Of a stretch of DNA of 64,000 nt, positions 29,361 to 39,269 are shown piece after piece. How positions within the stretch are numbered: position 1 is the stretch's first letter; every line of letters begins with the position of its first letter. The position numbers and the translations under genes were made by a program. This stretch comes from Actinoalloteichus fjordicus (GTDB lineage: Bacteria; Actinomycetota; Actinomycetes; Mycobacteriales; Pseudonocardiaceae): positions 868,001-932,000 of the forward strand of contig NZ_CP016076.1 in the NCBI RefSeq assembly GCF_001941625.1. The letters run 5' to 3'. The notes beneath the pieces were generated by a model. That model saw only the letters and a program-made list of their open reading frames with translations, was not told where the DNA came from and did no database searches.

Positions 29361-32300
29361 GGCTTCATCGGTTGGCGATGACGGCGTTCGGCCCGTATCG
29401 GGGCACGGTGCACGTCGACTTCGATGCGTTGAGCGCGGACGGCCTGTTCCTCCTGCACGGCGAGACCGGCGCAGGAAAGACGACGCTGCTCGACGGCGTC
29501 GCCTACGCGTTGTTCGGGCAGGTTCCCGGTGCGAGAGGCCAGGTACGCAGGCTGCGATGTGATCATGCTGCGGACACCGTCGCGACCAGAGTGGAACTGG
29601 AGCTCACTATCCAGGGACATCGCATCAGAATCGTTCGCAGTCCCGAGTTCGAGCGACCTAAGAAGCGCGGCTCCGGCACGACCACAGTGCAGGCGAAGGT
29701 GTCGCTTGGCTGGCTCGGCAGCGTGCCCGTCGGCTACCCCCCGGACGGTCTGAGCCGGATCGACGAGGTGGCCAGGACGGTCGGCAGGCTGATCGGGATG
29801 ACCTACACCCAGTTCTTCCAGGTCGTCCTCCTCCCGCAGGGCGAGTTCGCCCAGTTCCTGCGAGCTGAGACCGAGGATCGCGAGAAGCTGCTGGAACAGC
29901 TCTTCGGCACTCAGCGATTCGCCGACACCGAGCGCTGGTTCCGCGAACGGCGCACGGCGCGACACCAGGACGTGCAGACGGCACGCCGAGGGGTGGAGCA
30001 GTTCGTCGCCCGGATAGCTCAGGCGGCGGGAACGGAGCCGCCGCAGGACGACGAGCCGGTGGCTGCGTGGGTGGACGCGGTGCGGGGGCGAGTCGTCGAA
30101 GAACGGAATGAGGCAGGAGAGTCGGAACGGCTCGCCGCCGACCGACGGCGACGTGCGGAACAGGCGGCCGTCGACGGGGCGCGCCAGGCTGCCGCTGCCG
30201 CTCGTCGACGAGAACTCCTCGCCCGGCTGGACGAACTCGCCGAGCGGCACGACGAGCGGGTGGCGTGGGCTGAGGAGCTCGCCGATGCTCGCCGGGCCGC
30301 ACCGGTCGCCGCCGAGGAGCAGGAGCGACTCCGGGCGGCGACCGACCTGCACGATCGGCGTCAGAGGGTCGCGGCGGCACAGGACGAGGTCCGCGCCGTC
30401 GCCGCCACGTGGCCGGAGAACGCAGGCGACGCCTCGGTCACGGAACTCGTCCCATCGGTACGGCCCGACGAGACGACGGTGGAACGGTCCTGTTCGGATG
30501 CCTTCGTCGTCGACCAGGATGAGAGTCCTGCCGACCGGTCCTCGGCGGCGGATCTCCGCGCGTTCGCGGCCGCTCGTCGGGAGGAGTCGGGCAGGCTGGC
30601 CGGGCTGGTCGCGGAAGCCGAGCGTCAGGAACCGGATCGGCTGCGGCTGGCCGAGGCCCTCTCGGACCGGGACCAGGCCGAGAAGGCGTTCGCCGAACTC
30701 GAACGTCGTGCCGAGCAGCTGCCCACCGAGTTGAATGAGGCGCGGCGCGAGCTGGCCGAGGCCACGGCCGCCTCGGCTGCCCTCGACGGGCTCCGGACAC
30801 GACATGACGAACTGACCCGGCTGTGTGCCTCCGCACGTGAACTGCCCTCGGCCGAGGAGCGTCTGGTCGCGGCTCGACAGGCCGGGCAGGACGCCGTCGA
30901 CGCTCATCAGATCGCGCGTGAGCTGTTGCTCGATCTGCGGGATCGACGGCTGGCAGGAATGGCTGCCGAGCTGGCGGGGGCACTGGTGCCGGACGGGCCC
31001 TGTGGGGTGTGCGGTTCGCGCGATCACCCGGCACCTGCCGAGCACACGTCCCTGGTCACCGAGCTGCAGGAGCAGACGGCCGTCGACGCAGAACACCAGG
31101 CTGCGCTGGCCAGGGAGGCGGCCTCTGCGCGTGTGCAGGCCGAGCTGCTCGCGCGGGACACGATCCTCGAACAGCTTGCCTGCCGCAGCGAGCCGGAGCT
31201 GTCCACGGCACTGGACGAGGCCGCGACGGAGCTGTCTGTCGCCGTAGACCTGGCGGCCCGCGAGAGCGAGCGAGCTGATCTCCTGCATCGTCTGGAGCAG
31301 GAGTCGGCTGAACTGCATCGCGATCGATTGACGGTCGAGGGCGAGCTTGGTTCGGTTCGCAGCAGGGTGGAGCACCTGGAGCAACTCATCGCCGAGCGGG
31401 CCGACCGGCTCACGGCGGCTGCGGCCGGCTTTCCCGACGTCTCTGCGCGGCGGCGGGTGCTGCTGGCGACCGCCGAGGTCGTCGACAAGCTAGCCGAGTG
31501 CACCGTCGCTGCCGTCGAGCCGGCGGAGCGACTGCGCGATCGGTGCGATCGGTTGCGCGCGGCGGTCGCACAGGCGGGATTCGACGGGGTGGACGATGCC
31601 CTGGCGGCATCGCGCGACGAGCCCGCCATGACCCGACTCGACGAAGCCCTGCGGTCCGTCGATCGGCAGGAGACAGCGTTGCGCGCCGAGCTTGCTGATC
31701 CGGCGCTCCACGAGGCCGAGACCGCCGAGGTTCCGGACGTCGAGGTCCTGACAGCAGTGGCGGACAGTGCGCGCCGCACGGCGGAAGAGGCCGTCGCCCG
31801 GTTGCGGGCGGCCGAGGCGGCCGATGAGGAACTGGCCGGGCTGGCGGCGCGATGGACCGAGGCTGCCCGAGAACTCGCGCCGGTGGAGTCGGATTTCGCG
31901 ACCCTCTCGGCCCTGACCGATGTCGTGAACGGGCGCGGCCAGAACAGCCGGAAGATGTCGTTGCGGTCCTATGTGCTGGCCGCTCGGCTCGAAGAGGTGG
32001 CGGTGACGGCCACCCGCAGGCTGCAACGGATGAGCCAGGGCCGGTACTCCTTCGTGCATTCGGATGCGGGAGGTGCCCGAGGAAAAAGGGGCGGCCTCGG
32101 GCTGGATGTCGTCGACGACTATTCCGGCCGAGCGCGCCCGGCGAAGACCCTCTCCGGGGGCGAGTCGTTCCTGGCCTCACTGGCCCTGGCGTTAGGCCTG
32201 GCCGATGTCGTCGCGGCGGAGACGGGAGGCGCACTTCTCGACACGTTGTTCGTCGATGAGGGCTTCGGGAGCCTCGACCCCGACACCTTGGACCTCGTGA

Positions 32301-32443
32301 TGGACACGCTCGACGAACTCCGCGCGGGCGGGCGCATAGTGGGGCTCGTGTCCCATGTCGAGGAGTTGCGGCAGCGCATTCCGACCCGCTTGCGGGTGCG
32401 TCGTTCCCGTACGGGGTCCACCCTGGAGATGGAGACCGCCTGA
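29357..32443 (+). CDS. sbcC: Exonuclease SbcCD, subunit C (ATPase)
   Basis: The protein has 1028 residues, typical for SbcC/Rad50. The N-terminal ATPase half has Walker A GETGAGKT (35-42) and a Q-loop (FFQVVLLPQGEFAQFL, near 155). Two long coiled-coil arms run from about 190 to 530 and 570 to 880, joined by the zinc hook CGVC (C549, C552), through which two molecules clasp. The C-terminal half has the ABC signature LSGGE (S933) and the Walker B/D-loop LFVDEGFGSLD near 965. The GTG start overlaps the sbcD stop. Antisense frames over the coiled coil are long only because of GC bias. Confidence 0.96.
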   Translation: MRLHRLAMTAFGPYRGTVHVDFDALSADGLFLLHGETGAGKTTLLDGVAYALFGQVPGARGQVRRLRCDHAADTVATRVELELTIQGHRIRIVRSPEFERPKKRGSGTTTVQAKVSLGWLGSVPVGYPPDGLSRIDEVARTVGRLIGMTYTQFFQVVLLPQGEFAQFLRAETEDREKLLEQLFGTQRFADTERWFRERRTARHQDVQTARRGVEQFVARIAQAAGTEPPQDDEPVAAWVDAVRGRVVEERNEAGESERLAADRRRRAEQAAVDGARQAAAAARRRELLARLDELAERHDERVAWAEELADARRAAPVAAEEQERLRAATDLHDRRQRVAAAQDEVRAVAATWPENAGDASVTELVPSVRPDETTVERSCSDAFVVDQDESPADRSSAADLRAFAAARREESGRLAGLVAEAERQEPDRLRLAEALSDRDQAEKAFAELERRAEQLPTELNEARRELAEATAASAALDGLRTRHDELTRLCASARELPSAEERLVAARQAGQDAVDAHQIARELLLDLRDRRLAGMAAELAGALVPDGPCGVCGSRDHPAPAEHTSLVTELQEQTAVDAEHQAALAREAASARVQAELLARDTILEQLACRSEPELSTALDEAATELSVAVDLAARESERADLLHRLEQESAELHRDRLTVEGELGSVRSRVEHLEQLIAERADRLTAAAAGFPDVSARRRVLLATAEVVDKLAECTVAAVEPAERLRDRCDRLRAAVAQAGFDGVDDALAASRDEPAMTRLDEALRSVDRQETALRAELADPALHEAETAEVPDVEVLTAVADSARRTAEEAVARLRAAEAADEELAGLAARWTEAARELAPVESDFATLSALTDVVNGRGQNSRKMSLRSYVLAARLEEVAVTATRRLQRMSQGRYSFVHSDAGGARGKRGGLGLDVVDDYSGRARPAKTLSGGESFLASLALALGLADVVAAETGGALLDTLFVDEGFGSLDPDTLDLVMDTLDELRAGGRIVGLVSHVEELRQRIPTRLRVRRSRTGSTLEMETA

Positions 32444-32465
32444 CACGAGAAGAGACGGTGACGAC

Positions 32466-33131
32466 GTGACGACGGCAGGCAGCGGACGACGAGGTCGCAT
32501 CGTGGACGGAACGCGGTCCATTCTGGGGCGACCTCGCCGGGGAGTCGGGACGCTGCTCGCGACAGGTGGGCTCGTCGCGATGGTGATCGGAGTGGTGACG
32601 GCGTGGGGTGCCGCGTCGTCGGGGCCGATCGCGGTGGCCACCGCCTTCACCCCGCTCGGCATGGGAGGGGTGCTTGCCTTCGCCGTGGGCATCCTGCTGG
32701 CCGCAGGCGGTAGACGGTGGCCGTTGGGCCCGATCGCCTTGGTCTGGGCGGCGTGGGCGCTCGTGGTGTTGACGGTCGACGGTGCCCGGCTGGGCACGGA
32801 GGCATTGGGGAGTCCGGAGGCCTGCACGGTCGAAGTGCAGGATCGCGCGCTCGGCGGCACGGCGACCGGCGAGCCGGCTGTCCGAAACTGGCTGGCCTGT
32901 CCGGAGGATGAGGGCTTCTACCTGGTGACGGCTGAGAACGCCACGACGGTCGGCGGGCAGATCGAGGTGCTGCGTACCTCGGGCGATGTGTGGCCGCCGG
33001 TACCGACGACACGGCACGAGGTCGGCGGTGCGGCGATCTCCGTTCCGGTGGCAGTCGGCGGCATGGTCCTGCTGGTCCTGCTTGCACGGGGACTTGGCCG
33101 CCGGGACCGCCAGGTCGATCACGATCGGTGA
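32466..33131 (+). CDS. Membrane protein of unknown function
   Basis: The protein has 221 residues and starts at GTG 32466, 22 bp after sbcC, so it may belong to the sbcDC transcript. Three hydrophobic segments lie in the first 100 residues (TLLATGGLVAMVIGVVTAWG, GMGGVLAFAVGILLAAG and IALVWAAWALVVLTV) and one near the C-terminus (ISVPVAVGGMVLLVLLARGL). Between the third and fourth lies an outside loop of about 80 residues with two Cys (EACTV and WLACPED) that could form a disulfide. No family is recognised. The stop codon lies inside a GATCGGT tandem array, so the C-terminal residues (QVDHDR) vary with repeat copy number only after the stop. Confidence 0.7.
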   Translation: MTTAGSGRRGRIVDGTRSILGRPRRGVGTLLATGGLVAMVIGVVTAWGAASSGPIAVATAFTPLGMGGVLAFAVGILLAAGGRRWPLGPIALVWAAWALVVLTVDGARLGTEALGSPEACTVEVQDRALGGTATGEPAVRNWLACPEDEGFYLVTAENATTVGGQIEVLRTSGDVWPPVPTTRHEVGGAAISVPVAVGGMVLLVLLARGLGRRDRQVDHDR

Positions 33132-33163
33132 TCGGTGATCGGTGATCGGTGATCGGTGATCGG
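33123..33163. repeat. Heptamer array GATCGGT x 5
   Basis: GATCGGT occurs five times in a row (33123-33157), followed by a partial copy to 33163. The stop codon at 33129-33131 is formed by the junction of the first two units. Confidence 0.9.
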
Positions 33164-33864
33164 CTGCGTCGGCGTCGGCGTCGATCAGTGTCGGTGTTGC
33201 TGCTGGCGGGCATCGCTGTGACTGGCATCGGTGTGACTGGCGTCGGTACGGACTGGAGCCGGCGAAAGTCGGTGTTGACGGATGTCGGTGTTGACGGACA
33301 TCCGCGCCGACTGATCCTGGTCTCGACTGATGCCAATGCCAATGCCAATGCCAATGCCAATGCCAATCCGATGCCGATGCCGATTGCGGTCAGCGCTGAC
33401 CGGACCTGCAAAGACGCGTAGCAGTGGGACGATCCCGGCCCGGTGACTAGACCGAGGCGCTGCTCAGCCCAGTTCAGCCCAACTGCGCCAGCCCGACTCG
33501 ATGCGATTCTGGCTGGCTTGGCAGAACGGTCCGACTGGGTTGGATCCGGCTGGGCTGGGCTGGGCTGGGTCTGGCGGGGTCGGTCCGGCTCGGCTCGATC
33601 GTGCGTAGCTCGATCCGGCCGGGTCGGCCCGGCGTAACTCGACTTGCCAGAGGTCGGCCGGCTCGGTTCTGACGGGTCGGCCCGCTCGCTCTTCTGCCCC
33701 GCCCTGGACCGCATCGACCTTCGCCCATCTTGCCTCGTCGGCCCCGTATGACATGCCTTTCCCGGCTCGCCTGCCTGCCTCGCTCGACCGCCGGTTCGGC
33801 GCTCGCCCGACCGCCGGCCCGGCGCTGGATGCCCTGGTGACGACGAGCACTCCCGGGCCGCCTC
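33132..33864. other. Repeat-rich intergenic region before ychF
   Basis: This gap of more than 700 bp holds at least four simple-repeat tracts: GATCGGT, repeated (ggcatcggtgtgact)-like units near 33215-33250, a gtcggtgttgacgga pair near 33270-33298, TGCCAA x 6, and ggctg/ggctgggc tracts near 33548-33580. A frame of 90 codons at 33149-33421 would code Arg6 plus a hydrophobic stretch and an Asn-Ala repeat, but it lies wholly on repeats. I do not call it a gene. Confidence 0.6.
33331..33366. repeat. Hexamer array TGCCAA x 6
   Basis: Six perfect copies of TGCCAA run from 33331 to 33366. They are followed by imperfect GATGCC units. The array lies in the 747-bp gap before ychF. Confidence 0.92.
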
Positions 33865-33870
33865 TACACT
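33865..33870 (+). promoter_or_regulatory. -10 box of ychF
   Basis: TACACT is followed after 8 bases by GTG 33879, the start that matches the family. No Shine-Dalgarno sequence is present, so the mRNA is probably leaderless. Confidence 0.6.
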
Positions 33871-33878
33871 CGCTTGTC

Positions 33879-34958
<1,080 letters not shown>

Positions 34959-35855
34959 TTGAGGCCGATCTCCGCTGGTCACCGGCTTAGTGGTCGGTCG
35001 CATTCGTCGGCCGTTCGGCAGCGCTCACGAGAACGGCGCCGAGCGCGGCCTACGCTGCCGGGCATGTGGTCCGCTGCGGTCGGCCACCGCTGCGCGTCGG
35101 TGTTCAGAGTGATGGGCGCGTCGAGTCGACCCAGCGCCCGGTGGACCCTGACGATGTCCTACCCCGCAGAGATCAGCCCGTGCGGAGAAGGTGTCGGAGA
35201 TCGTGCAGCAGGCCGGGCGCCCGGTGTGCGCCACCACCAGCCGACGGTGTTGCCGATCTCGGCGCCGTGTTCGGGGGCGAGTCGGTCGGCGAACAGGTCC
35301 GCGGCAGTCCATGATCTCTTCTCCGCCGGTGGCATGGCGTTCGATCGCGGATCGTGTGCGCGGCGTCCTGTCGACCACGAGACGCCGGTCAGCCAGCCGG
35401 TGTGACAGCGCGACGATGTGGCGTAATCGCAGGCTGACGACGGTCGCTCGCGCTGGGCCGACGCAGTGGGTCGGGCGGCCACAGCTCCCTGCACCCTGCT
35501 GTTCGGTGCGGCGAGGCCGGCCGGTGCCGAGGTCCCGTCGTCAGGTCCGATCTGCCCGGCGCGACGCATCCGCCGCATGGGCCGCGCGGGTACTGCCATG
35601 GTCGAGATCGCCTGACCCGTCCGTCGGACGTCTGGAGGCAGGTGGCCACCGATCGGGGACGTCTGGTCGGAGCCGTGACCATCGGTCCGCCTTCGGCGGC
35701 TTGCGGCCCGGCAGCCGGGTGCTGTCCAGGAGGCCGCTCCACCTCGACGGCAGCGGCAGCCGGCCGGGTGGGGCCCCGCCGAGCGGGTATCTGTTCCCGG
35801 CAGTCACCTCGGGACGGCTGATACCAGGCCATCCCGAGGAGCCGACCGAGTCTGA
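34959..35855. other. Long gap between ychF and the erm gene
   Basis: About 900 bp without an intact gene. The only coding-like trace is on the minus strand near 35055-35315 (listed separately). Elsewhere the open frames look like shadows. Confidence 0.5.
35055..35315 (-). pseudogene. Possible decayed ORF near erm
   Basis: Three minus-strand segments show GC-rich third positions and plausible protein sequence in different frames. They are AADLFADRLAPEHGAEIGNT (near 35245-35310), then HRAPGLLHDLRHLLRTG (near 35180-35230), then DIVRVHRALGRLDAPITLNT (near 35100-35158). A stop and at least two frameshifts separate them. They may be pieces of one dead gene. I recognise no family, and chance cannot be excluded. 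Confidence 0.25.
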
Positions 35856-36719
35856 TCAGTGGCGGGTTGACTGCCGTCGTGGCTTCATCGTTGCGGTGTG
35901 TCCCCGGTTCGAGCGGAGCCGCTTGGCGAGGGTGTCCGACCCGTCGTCGGTGCTGATCACCCGGTACAGACCGATCCATTGTTCTGCGGACAGCCGCCGA
36001 GGGAGCTCCGCCCCGGTGAATCCTTCGCTGCGGAGCCACCGGTTGACCAGGGGTTCCGGGGCCAGCCGCGTGAGGATGCCGCGTAGGCCGGTGCCCCGGC
36101 CGGTGAACACCGACCGCACCAGCCGCTGGTAATCCGAGCGCTCGTCGCCTGGTGCCAACGACTCCACCCTGCGCCGCATGATCAGCAGACCGCCGTCGAC
36201 GGCGGGTATCGGGCGGAAGGCGGCGGCGGGTACCCGGCCGGCCAGCGTGAACTCGTACCAGGGCCACCACAGCGCCGTGAGCATCGTGGTGCCGCCGACG
36301 CCTGCGCGTTTCCGCGCCACCTCCCACTGCAACAGCAGGACGGCCGTCCGCCAGTCACGCAGGTCCAACAGTCTGCGCAGCAGCGGCGTGGTGAGGTGGA
36401 ACGGGACGTTGGACACGATGTGATGGCCTGGGCAGGCGGCCTGATGGGTCAACAGATCTGCGTGGACGACCTCGGCTCGGTCGCCGAACCGCCTGCGCAG
36501 GGTCTGTACTCGACGCGGGTCGATCTCGACGGCAGTGACCGATCGCCCGGTGCTGATCAAGGCATTGGTCAGTGCGCCGTCGCCCGCGCCGAGTTCGAGC
36601 ACCGGGCCGGGGGCTTCGGCGCGGATCAGTTCGGCGATGCGGGAGATGACCCGGTCGTCGACAAGGTGATTCTGGCCGAGTTCATGGCGGCCGGGCAGGC
36701 GGGGGTTGTGCTTCGACAT
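35856..36719 (-). CDS. erm: Erm-family 23S rRNA adenine N6-methyltransferase
   Basis: The protein has 287 residues from ATG 36719. RHELGQNHLVDD at the N-terminus is the Erm/KsgA-type entry motif. The SAM-binding motif LELGAGDGAL (41-50), acidic VEIDPRR (65-70) and catalytic NVPF (104-107) are all in place. Erm enzymes mono- or dimethylate A2058 of 23S rRNA and give resistance to macrolides, lincosamides and streptogramin B. Sequence around NVPFHL and LLLQWEVARKRAGVGG fits the Erm types of actinomycetes, not KsgA. No macrolide biosynthesis genes are in the window, so it could be intrinsic resistance. The 53 in-frame codons upstream (from 36878) contain a hairpin and are more likely leader. The C-terminal 30 residues are a basic tail. 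Confidence 0.88.
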   Translation of the reverse strand: MSKHNPRLPGRHELGQNHLVDDRVISRIAELIRAEAPGPVLELGAGDGALTNALISTGRSVTAVEIDPRRVQTLRRRFGDRAEVVHADLLTHQAACPGHHIVSNVPFHLTTPLLRRLLDLRDWRTAVLLLQWEVARKRAGVGGTTMLTALWWPWYEFTLAGRVPAAAFRPIPAVDGGLLIMRRRVESLAPGDERSDYQRLVRSVFTGRGTGLRGILTRLAPEPLVNRWLRSEGFTGAELPRRLSAEQWIGLYRVISTDDGSDTLAKRLRSNRGHTATMKPRRQSTRH

Positions 36720-36743
36720 GGGATCCCGATTCGGTGGCTGCGT

Positions 36744-36780
36744 CGCGCGACACACCGATGCTGAGTCGATCTGTCGCGCG
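36744..36780 (-). promoter_or_regulatory. Leader hairpin upstream of erm
   Basis: CGCGCGACA (36744-36752) and TGTCGCGCG (36772-36780) form a perfect 9-bp stem with a 19-base loop. It begins 25 bases before the erm start. Erm genes are often controlled by leader hairpins that refold when a ribosome stalls with drug, so this is a candidate attenuator. I see no obvious short leader peptide. Confidence 0.5.
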
Positions 36781-37535
36781 CAGGGAAAGACGACGCGGCA
36801 CGACGGCGGGGAGTCCTGGCAGCGGGCCGAGAGCGGCCCGGCAAGGATGAAGACGACATCACTGCACCTGGCGGACATCCGGCTCAGGTGAACAGCAAGC
36901 GCACCGCCGTCAGGCCGTGCGCAGCCGAGTCAGCGCGTTGAAGCAACCCATGGCGAGGACGGTAACAGGGGCTCCGGAGCTGGCCAATCGATTTTCGGCC
37001 TGCCGGGCAGCCGCACAGAGCACCGTCGGCTGCCCAGCCCACCGGGCAGTCCACGGTGATCAACCGCGTCATTCGGGGCCGCACGGCGACGAAGCGGCCG
37101 ACGATCTGCGCAGGCGTGCCGTCCCCGTCGGCCTGACGTCCGCTGTTTCAGTCGTCCGCCGTCGGCGCGACCCGATCCGACCCGATCCGATCCGACTCGG
37201 CGCGATCCGACACGGCGCGGGCGCGACCCGACACGACATCGACCCGATGTGGCCTGGCCTGGCGCCGCCCGTTGTCCGCCGCCACCCACCCACCCTGACA
37301 ACAGCGGTGCACAGCGCAGGGCATCGCCGTCGACGTGGCGGGGCCTCGGCCCGGACCCGGCCGCCCTCACCTGACGCGCACCGGCCCGGCTCGACCCCGA
37401 AACAGCCGAACCCGGACCGACTCCTGGCCCCGTACTCCCCGCGGGCAGTCACGTCATGCTCGGCCCACGGAGCAGACAGCCGGGTCTTCGGGCGCTGCAC
37501 GGCGCGGCGATCACCGCACCGCCGGGATCGCGGTC
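36781..37535. other. Gap between erm and the frameshifted cassette gene
   Basis: The gap of about 750 bp holds the erm promoter region at its left and otherwise only imperfect gacccgatcc/gatccgac repeats near 37168-37215. Frames on both strands are Arg-rich shadows. Confidence 0.5.
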
Positions 37536-39103
37536 TCAGTCCGACCTCGCAGGCCTCGCCGTCGGGTTCGGTGCCACCGCGCGGGCCGCGGCCTGCTTGA
37601 TCTCCTCGGTGACGGCGGGCGGCTGGTACTGGTGCCTGCGGATGTGGGCGAGGAAGGCGGGGTCGGGTGCGAGGTCGTGCTTCTCCAGGTAGTACCGGAC
37701 CGCAGGCTGCCAGAGCCAGGTGCCGTCGGTGAGCCAGGCGACCGGGACTCGGCGGGGCTGTTCTGGGTCGAGCTGGTCCGGGACTCGGCCCCGGCCGGAG
37801 AGGACGACCTGCCCCGCGACGAGGTAGGCGATCACCCGTTCTTTCTCTTCGGAGGTCAGCGGCTCGCGGTGCACCACAGGGGCGCCGTCGTCGGCCCGAC
37901 CGTCGAACACCCGAGCCTGGAAGAAGTCGAAGGACTGACTCGGCGTGGCGGCGGCCTTGCCTGCGGCGACCTCGGCGAGGTACGTCTGGATCTCTGGTGA
38001 CGTGGGGAGGCGGTGGCGTCGAACCTTCTCCTGGGTGATCACGGCGTAGGCGACCCGGAGGTTGGTTTCCGGGACCTCCGCCGGGACCTGGAAGCCGTTG
38101 GCGCGGATGTGCGCCATCAGGCCGGGGTCCGGCGCGACGCCGTACTTCTCCAGGTAGTAGGCCACTGAGGAGAGCCATACCCATGCCCCGTCGGTTCGCG
38201 CGACGGTGCGGGGCACCAATTCCTTCTTCGCGGCGAGCAGATCGTAGAATCCGCCGCTCTCGACCACCTGAATCGTCGGTGCTGTTCGCAGGTAGGCCAG
38301 TACTGCGGGCACCTCCTCGGCGGGAACCGGGGGTCGGGTGATGACGGGTTTCCGTTCGGGAGTCATCCCGTCGAACAGCTTCGATTTGGTGATCGTCGGC
38401 AGGGCCTGCTGTTCTTCCGTGGCGCCGCGTTGCAGCCAGTTGGGGGTGGCATCAGCCGAGCGTGGGTAGTAGGCGAGTTCTGTCTGGAAGTCCTCTTGTG
38501 TCGGATAGTCGAACCAGTCAGGTTCGCGTTCTCGGTCGTATTTGACCGAGTAGGTGCCGGGGTAGGTGAAGAGTGCGGCGAAGTACGTCCAGATGCCGAC
38601 TCCCGGTTCCACTGTTCGGTCAGCGTCGCGGCGAATGGTGACGACGGCGCCGGCGATGCGTCGTCCGGTGCACCTTCGAGAGGGACATCGGGGGCGTCGG
38701 CGCTCGGGGTGTCCGGGTCGTGCCACGTGACGGCGGGCGGCGGCCCGGCTACGTCGTCGGTGCGGAATCGCTGATTGCCGTAGCCGTCGGCCACGTCGTA
38801 GACGACTCCAGGGTCCAACGTCAGGTCGATGGCCCCCAGGACCGGCCCGGTGGCTCCCTCTGGCGGGAAGTAGGCGTCGGGACTGCGTCCCAGGCTCTCG
38901 TTGGGCACCGTGGCGTTGACGTATTCGAGCCTGGCCGTGCCGGTCTCCGGGTCGACGTCGCCGACGAAGAAGTCACCGAGAGGCCTGGTGCGCAGGTCGC
39001 CGTCGGCGTCCTCGAATTGGATCTCCGCTCGATACCAGGTATTCGGATCGGGGTCGGGCACCACGTCGCCGAACCGTTGATTCGCGTCGAGTAGCACCGG
39101 CAC
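37536..39103 (-). pseudogene. Frameshifted gene with duplicated 'TDGxWxW...YYLEK' modules
   Basis: Two overlapping frames join into one protein if a single base is restored near 38599-38605 (GGGAGTCGG; an extra G would continue NRE into VGIWTYF). The N-terminal frame (from about 39103) has LLDANQRFGDVVPDP and a beta-rich region. After the shift comes GIWTYFAALFTYPGTYSVKYD..., which resembles YezG/DUF600-type immunity folds. Two copies of a module of about 105 residues follow: each has a VxAYLxxxxxV helix, a TDGxWxW motif, a YYLEKxxxxPDP motif and an AHIR motif. No start codon with a ribosome binding site is clear, so the 5' end may be lost. It follows the YbaB-WXG100 cassette on the same strand. 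Function is unknown. Confidence 0.6.
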
Positions 39104-39269
39104 CGGCGGAACGTTCCATGCCCATGGGATGCACCTAGTGTCTTCGGGCCGCAGCAGGCCGAGTGGACAGCGAGTCGGAGCGAGTGAGCCCGGTGGCGGC
39201 GGCTCCGGACGGCATAAGGCCCGGTTGAGACGGACGGGGCGGCGTGCGACGTTCGTCGCGCCGTCGGGT

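Noticed and set aside
29213-31384. A 723-codon minus-strand frame opposite sbcC
   Set aside because: It is antisense to the ATPase and coiled-coil parts of SbcC and has no recognisable domain.
20530-33366. Tandem repeats as CRISPR arrays
   Set aside because: Units are adjacent with no unique spacers, and no cas genes are in the window.
33149-33421. A 90-codon frame with Arg6, a hydrophobic stretch and Asn-Ala repeats
   Set aside because: It lies wholly on simple DNA repeats (GATCGGT-derived and TGCCAA), so the protein pattern follows from the repeats. No ribosome binding site or homologue is evident.
33753-33878. Longer ychF starting at ATG 33753
   Set aside because: The 42 extra residues have no similarity to the family, whereas GTG 33879 yields the standard N-terminus and follows a -10 box.
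37536-39103. TNT (NAD-glycohydrolase) toxin domain in the frameshifted gene
   Set aside because: The context (YbaB, WXG100) suggested it, but I do not see the TNT motifs at the C-terminus. The end is a TDGxWxW-YYLEK module instead.
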